Shown here one piece after another: positions 5,100 through 9,245 of a stretch of 9,245 bases of DNA. Below the pieces are notes generated by a model. That model had not been told where the DNA came from and did not search any database. It was given only the letters and a program-made list of their open reading frames with translations. The stretch comes from JBFLVN01 sp040758475 (GTDB taxonomy: Bacteria > JAGRBM01), in the NCBI GenBank assembly GCA_040758475.1, contig JBFLVN010000145.1:1-9245 (forward strand), given 5' to 3'. The position numbers and the translations under genes are program-made. Positions within the stretch are counted from its first letter, which is position 1; every line of letters begins with the position of its first letter.

Positions 5100-6404
5100 A
5101 TGGAGCAGCAAGCCCAGCAGCGCAACAAGATCGAGGCCGGTTCTTACAAGCAGGACATCATCGACAAGGCGGTGCGCTACGGCATCGGCGCCGGCATGTG
5201 GGCCTACCACAAGGCCGAACCGCGCCTGCGCAATTGGATCGAGGGGCATCTCTCCAACAACTACAACGACCAGACGGGCGAGTTCCTCGGCGGGGATTTC
5301 AACGAACTCATCCACCGCAACTATGAAAAAGCCTTCGCCCACCTCTGGAAGTCCCAGACCATCGCTCCTTATCTGGGCATCGAAGACGCCTCCAAGGCCG
5401 ATTGGGCCGCCGCCAACCAGGGTGTGATCGTGGCCAACCTGGAGAAAGAAGGCGTGCGCGTCGAACCGCTCAAGGAATCGATCGAGCAGGCCCGCTCGGA
5501 AGAAATCCGGCGCGAGTTCCAGGAGTCCTACACTCCGGCCCAACGCAATGCGATGGTGGAGATCGTCTCCCTCATCGCCCACGGCGAGGCCTATGCGCTC
5601 TATACCTCCTCCACCCTCCTCCCCATGGTCAAAACCACGGGCGCCAAGCTCGGCATGGCCATGCAGGTGATGGAAGAGGCCAAGCACTTCTACACGCTGC
5701 GGGAGATGCTCAACACGATCGACCACATCCGCCCGCTCCCCACGGCGGGGCGCCTCCTCTTCGAGGCCATCGCGAGCCGCCGCTTCTACAACAAGCTCTT
5801 CGGCATGAACGTGGTACTCGAAGGCTTTGCCACCTCCATGTTCTCCTTCTTCGAGCACTACCCGGGCCTGCGGCACATCTTCCGGGGCTTCCACATGGAT
5901 GAATCCCGGCACTCGGCCTTCCCCCAGTCCTACGCGAGCCAGGGTCACATCCCCCAGCGCGTAAGCAAGGACTTCCGCTACCAGGTCATGCGCCTCCTCA
6001 TGCTCTCTCCGGCCATGCCGCTCATCAACGATTACGTCCCCCACTTCGACAACCTGGGGATCGATACGTTCTCGTTCTTCGGAAAGACGGTGGCGAAAGT
6101 GACACGCCTGGCCGAACGGTCGGGTTTCTATCTCCCCTGGCCCCGGGAAGAGACCCTCATCGGCGTCAATTTCTTCTTCAACCTGTACACGAAGGCCATG
6201 TATCCGGAGAAATACACCGGCTTCAAAGACTACACCCAAGTCTGGAAGGGCGAGATCAGCCGCGACATGGAAGAGCGAGAGCTCGACACCTACGGCCGGG
6301 ACGTCTACGGCGGCCTCACGGACCTCATTCACAAGATCAAGAACCGGGAGAATGCGAGCCTCACGCTCCGCCTCCAGAACAAGCTGATCTCGATGTTCTT
6401 CTAA
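5100..6404 (+). CDS. ferritin-like diiron-carboxylate protein (putative oxygenase/desaturase type)
   Basis: 434 residues from ATG 5100 (start set by the ribosome site at 5081-5089). The core shows the six-ligand pattern of class-I-like diiron proteins: Glu163 (HGEAYALY), Glu193-x-x-His196 (MEEAKHF), Glu241 (VVLEGFA) and Glu268-x-x-His271 (MDESRHS). Ligand spacings are 30, 48 and 27 residues, in the range of ferritin-like oxygenases, desaturases and R2-like proteins but not matching any one I can name. The first ~150 residues are helical and charged, without a signal peptide, and the C-terminal ~160 residues are an extension. Known members use O2 to oxidise C-H or N-H bonds; here hydroxylation or desaturation of an acyl chain is inferred from the neighbours (PhyH 49 bp downstream, then acyl-CoA dehydrogenase). 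It could also be a ferritin-like protein with another role. It is the first gene of the operon and probably controlled by the divergent MerR-TPR protein. Confidence 0.82.
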   Translation: MEQQAQQRNKIEAGSYKQDIIDKAVRYGIGAGMWAYHKAEPRLRNWIEGHLSNNYNDQTGEFLGGDFNELIHRNYEKAFAHLWKSQTIAPYLGIEDASKADWAAANQGVIVANLEKEGVRVEPLKESIEQARSEEIRREFQESYTPAQRNAMVEIVSLIAHGEAYALYTSSTLLPMVKTTGAKLGMAMQVMEEAKHFYTLREMLNTIDHIRPLPTAGRLLFEAIASRRFYNKLFGMNVVLEGFATSMFSFFEHYPGLRHIFRGFHMDESRHSAFPQSYASQGHIPQRVSKDFRYQVMRLLMLSPAMPLINDYVPHFDNLGIDTFSFFGKTVAKVTRLAERSGFYLPWPREETLIGVNFFFNLYTKAMYPEKYTGFKDYTQVWKGEISRDMEERELDTYGRDVYGGLTDLIHKIKNRENASLTLRLQNKLISMFF

Positions 6405-6411
6405 AGCCCTG

Positions 6412-6439
6412 GCCGGGCAAATCCCGGCAAGGAGCCGGG
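6412..6439 (+). other. three-arm GC repeat able to form two mutually exclusive hairpins
   Basis: GCCGGG (6412-6417), CCCGGC (6423-6428) and GCCGGG (6434-6439) are spaced by 5-nt loops. The middle arm can pair with either flank, so only one hairpin can form at a time. The second loop plus the next base reads AAGGAG (6429-6434), a Shine-Dalgarno-like sequence, although 19 nt from the PhyH ATG. The nearer AAGGGG (6443-6448) is the likely working site. No T-run follows. Confidence 0.55.
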
Positions 6440-6453
6440 GCGAAGGGGACGCC

Positions 6454-7335
6454 ATGGGCGCAGAGCCGCAGCCGCGAGAATCTTCCGGCAATCCAGAGAG
6501 CTTCTCTGGCGGGCTCACACCGGCTCAGATCGCCCACTACGAGGAACACGGCTACGTGGTCGCCCCCGGTGTTCTCTCGCCGGAGGAAATCGAACGCTAC
6601 AAGGTCCGCGCCCGGGCCATCGTTTACGGCGGCCACCCGCCGGAGGCTAAGTCCCGCGTCGTTCAGGATCTTCGCGTCTACAAGGGGCTCGCCCCCGCCG
6701 CCGAAGATCTCGAACACAACATGTGGAAAATCTTGAACCCGGACGTCTTCGATCCGGTGTTCGACGGCTATCTGCGAACGCCCAAACTGCTCAATGCGGT
6801 AGAAAGCCTCATCGGCCCCGACATCCTCGCGTTCCTTCTCATGTTCATCTACAAGCCGCCCCACCGGGAAGAATCGGTCCACCCCTTCCACCAGGACGCG
6901 GTTTACTTTCCATTTGCGCCCCACGCGATGTCCGTGGGTACGTGGCTTCCCCTGGACGACGCCCACGCGGACAACGGAACCCTCCAGATCATCCCCGGCT
7001 CCCACAAATGGGGCCTTCACAAATACACCCTTCCCGAAGGGGGAAAGTTTGGAATGGCCCTGGGCCTCGAAGCCACGGGCGCCAAGGACCTTCCGGACCA
7101 GATGCCGCTCAACGTGAAGGCGGGAGACTGCGTCCTCTTCCATACGCACCTGCTCCACACGACACTTGGCAACAAGACCGATCATCACCGGCGGGTCATC
7201 ACCATCCATTTCGCGAGCGCCAAGTGCAAACCCATGGGACACATCAAGGAATTTGGCTTCCAGCTCGTCCGCGGCCGGACTTATGAGAAATGCCTCCAGC
7301 CCCAGCCGCGGAGCCTCCATTTGAATTTCGTTTGA
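6454..7335 (+). CDS. phytanoyl-CoA dioxygenase (PhyH) family Fe(II)/2-oxoglutarate oxygenase
   Basis: 293 residues, typical for the family. AAGGGG (6443-6448) is 5 nt before ATG 6454. LTPAQIAHYEEHGYVVAPGVLSPEEIERY (21-49) is the usual PhyH N-terminal helix-strand. The iron-binding triad is His146-Gln-Asp148 (HPFHQDAVYF) with distal His235 (LLHTTLGN). Arg246 or Arg247, 11-12 residues later, is the 2-oxoglutarate-binding arginine, matching the spacing in human PHYH. WLPLDDAHADNGTLQIIPGSHKWG (164-187) is the family's hallmark strand-turn. All catalytic residues are present, so it should be active. Relatives hydroxylate acyl-CoAs, quorum-type lipids or other small molecules, so the substrate is not fixed. 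The neighbouring acyl-CoA dehydrogenase and crotonase make an acyl-CoA or lipid the best guess. It is a soluble cytoplasmic enzyme, with no signal peptide, in an operon with the genes on either side. Confidence 0.92.
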   Translation: MGAEPQPRESSGNPESFSGGLTPAQIAHYEEHGYVVAPGVLSPEEIERYKVRARAIVYGGHPPEAKSRVVQDLRVYKGLAPAAEDLEHNMWKILNPDVFDPVFDGYLRTPKLLNAVESLIGPDILAFLLMFIYKPPHREESVHPFHQDAVYFPFAPHAMSVGTWLPLDDAHADNGTLQIIPGSHKWGLHKYTLPEGGKFGMALGLEATGAKDLPDQMPLNVKAGDCVLFHTHLLHTTLGNKTDHHRRVITIHFASAKCKPMGHIKEFGFQLVRGRTYEKCLQPQPRSLHLNFV

Positions 7336-7339
7336 AAGC

Positions 7340-7364
7340 GCCGCCGCACCGGCGATCGGGCGGC
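7340..7364 (+). other. GC-rich stem-loop abutting the acyl-CoA dehydrogenase ribosome site
   Basis: GCCGCC (7340-7345) pairs with GGCGGC (7359-7364) around a 13-nt loop. The 3' arm ends directly before AGGAGA (7365-7370), the ribosome site of the acyl-CoA dehydrogenase. It fills most of the 40-bp gap after the PhyH stop and has no T-run, so it would affect RNA stability or translation rather than termination. Confidence 0.45.
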
Positions 7365-7375
7365 AGGAGAAAACC

Positions 7376-8593
7376 ATGATCGACTTCGAGCTGGACCCTG
7401 GCCAGCGAAACATCCAGGGAATGGCCCAAGCCTTCTGCAAGACGGTCATCCGTCCGCGGGCCCTCGAATTCGACGAGAAGTACAAGGTCGATTCCGCGCT
7501 TTTGAAACAACTCCAGGGATTCGCCTCCGGCAGCGGAGGCGTCCCCAGGGAACTGGGCGGCGAAGGGGGCGGTCTTGGCGAAACGCCCGACAAGAAGGGC
7601 GTGAAGCAAACCAACCGGATCACCGTTCTCGCGGGCGAAGAACTTGGATGGGCCGATCCGGGGATCATGGCGAATGCCCCGGGGCCGGGCGTGGGCGGAC
7701 CGCCCCTCAACTTGATGGGTACGCCCGAACAGCGAAAGAAATACCTCTCGATCTTCACCGGCAAGGAACCCAAGTGGGGCGCCTACGCCCTTACCGAACC
7801 GGGCTGCGGATCGGACGCGGGCGCCATCCAAACCACCTGCCGCAAGGACGGGGATCACTACGTCCTAAACGGCCAGAAGATTTTCTGTTCCAACGGCGCC
7901 CGGGCCGAGTGGGTCGTGGTTTTCGCGACATTGGACAAGGCGCTTGGCAAAAAAGGCCACCGAGTTTTCATCGTAGAAAAAGGCGCGCCTGGGTTCTCCG
8001 TTGTCCGTATCGAAAAGAAGATGGGCCTCCGGGCCGCCGAAACGGCGGCGCTCGCCTTCGACGAAGTGCGCGTCCATCGGGACCAGCTCCTGGGGGGAGA
8101 AGCGCGCTACGAAGGAGGAACGGGCGCCGGGTTCAAGGTCGCCATGCAGACCTTCGATACGACGCGCTTTTTGATCGGCGTCATCGCTGTGGGAATCGGC
8201 CGGGCGGCCTACGAACTGGCCAGGGATTCGGCCAAGGAGCTTTATCTCTTAAACCGGCCCATCGCTCGCTACGAGGCGATCCGATCCAAACTGGCCGACA
8301 TGGAACGAAAGATCGGCGCCGCGCGCCTTCTCTGCTGGCAGGCCGCCTGGATGGCCGACATGGGAATCCCCAACACTTTGGAATCCAGCATGGCCAAGGC
8401 CTACGGCGCCAAAATCGCCAAGGAATGCTGCCGCGAGGCCATGAGCCTCGTGGGCAATCACTCGACCGAACGCAAAAGATTTCTCGAAAAAGCCTTTCGC
8501 GACGTGCCCATCTTCGACATTTTCGAGGGCACGGGTCAGATCCAGCGCCTCGTCATCAGCCGCAAGCTGATGGATGGGCTCGAAATCCAGTAA
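7376..8593 (+). CDS. acyl-CoA dehydrogenase family flavoprotein
   Basis: 405 residues, a normal length. AGGAGA (7365-7370) lies 5 nt before ATG 7376. AYALTEPGCGSDAGA (136-150) is the first acyl-CoA dehydrogenase signature, lining FAD and substrate. KMGLRAAETAALAFDEVRV (215-233) is the usual beta-domain end, and FDTTR (260-264) starts the C-terminal helical domain. Glu384 in FEGTGQIQRLVISR matches the catalytic base Glu376 of medium-chain dehydrogenase. The reaction expected is FAD-linked alpha,beta-desaturation of an acyl-CoA, passing electrons to ETF. Two oddities: the second signature (usually GGxGY before the RDA segment) reads SLVGNHSTER (357-366), and residues about 50-80 hold a Gly-rich insertion. 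Substrate or partner may therefore differ from mainstream members. It is the last gene of the operon and probably feeds a trans-enoyl product to the crotonase encoded at 2613-3374 (inference). Confidence 0.93.
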   Translation: MIDFELDPGQRNIQGMAQAFCKTVIRPRALEFDEKYKVDSALLKQLQGFASGSGGVPRELGGEGGGLGETPDKKGVKQTNRITVLAGEELGWADPGIMANAPGPGVGGPPLNLMGTPEQRKKYLSIFTGKEPKWGAYALTEPGCGSDAGAIQTTCRKDGDHYVLNGQKIFCSNGARAEWVVVFATLDKALGKKGHRVFIVEKGAPGFSVVRIEKKMGLRAAETAALAFDEVRVHRDQLLGGEARYEGGTGAGFKVAMQTFDTTRFLIGVIAVGIGRAAYELARDSAKELYLLNRPIARYEAIRSKLADMERKIGAARLLCWQAAWMADMGIPNTLESSMAKAYGAKIAKECCREAMSLVGNHSTERKRFLEKAFRDVPIFDIFEGTGQIQRLVISRKLMDGLEIQ

Positions 8594-8598
8594 GGTAC

Positions 8599-8628
8599 AA
8601 AAAAAGCGGGCCCCATGAGGAGCCCGCT
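8599..8628 (-). terminator. intrinsic terminator for the PF10118-type gene
   Basis: AGCGGGCCCC (8605-8614) and GGAGCCCGCT (8619-8628) form a 10-bp stem with one G-U pair around a 4-nt loop. Read on the minus strand the stem is followed by a T-run (complement of A 8599-8605). It lies about 20 nt beyond the stop of the minus-strand gene. In the plus direction only TTA follows, so termination of the acyl-CoA dehydrogenase operon here would be weaker. Confidence 0.85.
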
Positions 8629-8647
8629 TAGGGGGATTGGAGGCGTA

Positions 8648-9245
8648 TTACGCCACCGCGTACTGCTGTTTCCAGGCGAAAAGCTGTGCCGAATTGTCGT
8701 GCTGCCAGGGATGGAAGCCCGGCCGGAAGAAACTGAACCACGCCGGAACGATGTTCACCAGGAACTTGTACTTGAAGAAAAATTTTCCGATCGATTTCAA
8801 ATTGCGGAATTTGAAAAACTCTCCATCCCGCCAGAGAAACACGGCCGTCAAAACGCCCGTGGCCAGGAACAGGAAGAACGTCGACACCACGAGAGCCACC
8901 GAACGCCGCAAGGCCCCACCCTTCACCATCTGATAGACGTCGAAGGCTACTGCCTTGTGTTCGGTCTCTTCGGCCGCGTGCCAGAGCCAGAGCTTCCGAT
9001 GCTCGGGGTCCATGTCCCGCTGCACGGCCGCGTTGCTGAAAAGCTCGTCGGCCATAATGGCCGTCATGTGTTCGAGAGCGACCGTGATCGCCAGGCGCAT
9101 CTTGGCCGGTCCGAAGCGCGAAAATCCCAGGAGAAACCCGCCCACCCGCTCGGCCCGGGCCGCCATTTTCTCGCCCACGGCCCGTTCGTTGTAGTGGTGG
9201 TGCTCGGCCGAGTGGATTCCCTCCTGGCCGGCGAAAGCGGAGACC
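8648..9245 (-). CDS. PF10118/COG3687-type 'metal-dependent hydrolase', ferritin-like, 5'-truncated
   Basis: The minus-strand frame runs to the window edge (last full codon ends at 9244), giving 198 C-terminal residues. GTG 9178 is not taken as start because homology-like sequence continues upstream: FAGQEGIHSAEHHHYNERA. Fragment motifs are Glu8-x-x-His11 in GQEGIHSAEH, Glu58-His59 in VALEHMTAIMADELF and Glu93-x-x-His96 in WHAAEETEHKAVAFDVY. These are the hallmarks of the family annotated as predicted metal-dependent hydrolase. Their spacing (ExxH, 50 residues, E, 35 residues, ExxH) matches a ferritin-like diiron site, so 'hydrolase' may be a misnomer. A hydrophobic helix (SVALVVSTFFLFLATGVLTAVFLW, about 115-138) suggests membrane association. 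The aromatic C-terminal part (FFKYKFLVNIVPAWFSFFRPG) is typical of what I recall for the family. It converges on the acyl-CoA dehydrogenase gene and ends at its own terminator. Precise function unknown. Confidence 0.82.
   Translation of the reverse strand, partial: VSAFAGQEGIHSAEHHHYNERAVGEKMAARAERVGGFLLGFSRFGPAKMRLAITVALEHMTAIMADELFSNAAVQRDMDPEHRKLWLWHAAEETEHKAVAFDVYQMVKGGALRRSVALVVSTFFLFLATGVLTAVFLWRDGEFFKFRNLKSIGKFFFKYKFLVNIVPAWFSFFRPGFHPWQHDNSAQLFAWKQQYAVA

Noticed and set aside
5064..6518. 484-residue minus-strand open frame
   Set aside because: It is antisense to the diiron protein, whose frame carries coherent metal motifs and a ribosome site. Long antisense frames are common in GC-rich genes.
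6361..7773. 470-residue minus-strand open frame
   Set aside because: It lies opposite the PhyH gene and the start of the acyl-CoA dehydrogenase, spans their intergenic gap and shows no recognisable domain.
8599..8628. Fully bidirectional terminator
   Set aside because: The T-run exists only in the minus direction; in the plus direction just TTA follows the stem.

Overview
The window reads as a GC-rich chromosomal segment from a Gram-negative bacterium. The evidence is a lipobox-type lipoprotein and several genes for acyl-CoA and oxygen-dependent lipid metabolism. Gene content resembles delta-proteobacteria-like or other uncultured soil, sediment or marine lineages, but no rRNA or marker gene fixes the taxonomy. 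No tRNA, rRNA, CRISPR array, transposase or phage gene was seen.

Left end (1-1613, + strand): two tandem paralogous genes for secreted, Cys- and Asp-rich proteins. The first is cut by the window edge. The second is complete, with a lipoprotein signal peptide. A strong intrinsic terminator closes the pair.

Middle (1630-4910, - strand): in transcription order, a MerR-type regulator fused to a long TPR-containing C-terminus, an enoyl-CoA hydratase/isomerase-family (crotonase) enzyme, and a metallo-beta-lactamase-fold hydrolase with an N-terminal [4Fe-4S] ferredoxin-like module. A long inverted repeat lies between the regulator and the crotonase.

Control region (4911-5099): an unusually AT-rich divergent intergenic stretch. 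It holds a good sigma-70-like promoter facing right, a near-perfect 21-bp dyad over its -10 box, an abutting 11-bp leader stem-loop and a 12-bp perfect palindrome.

Right-hand operon (5100-8593, + strand): a ferritin-like diiron-carboxylate protein (oxygenase/desaturase type), a phytanoyl-CoA dioxygenase (PhyH) family Fe(II)/2-oxoglutarate enzyme, and an acyl-CoA dehydrogenase. The genes are 40-49 bp apart and each has its own ribosome binding site. A convergent gene (8648-end, - strand, truncated) encodes a PF10118/COG3687-type 'metal-dependent hydrolase' whose visible residues also follow a ferritin-like diiron pattern.

Working picture (inference): the MerR-TPR protein senses a lipid or acyl-CoA-type signal and controls the divergent operon and perhaps its own downstream genes. 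Together the genes would form an aerobic module that activates or hydroxylates an acyl chain (diiron protein, PhyH), dehydrogenates it (acyl-CoA dehydrogenase) and hydrates it (crotonase). The substrate cannot be read from the sequence.
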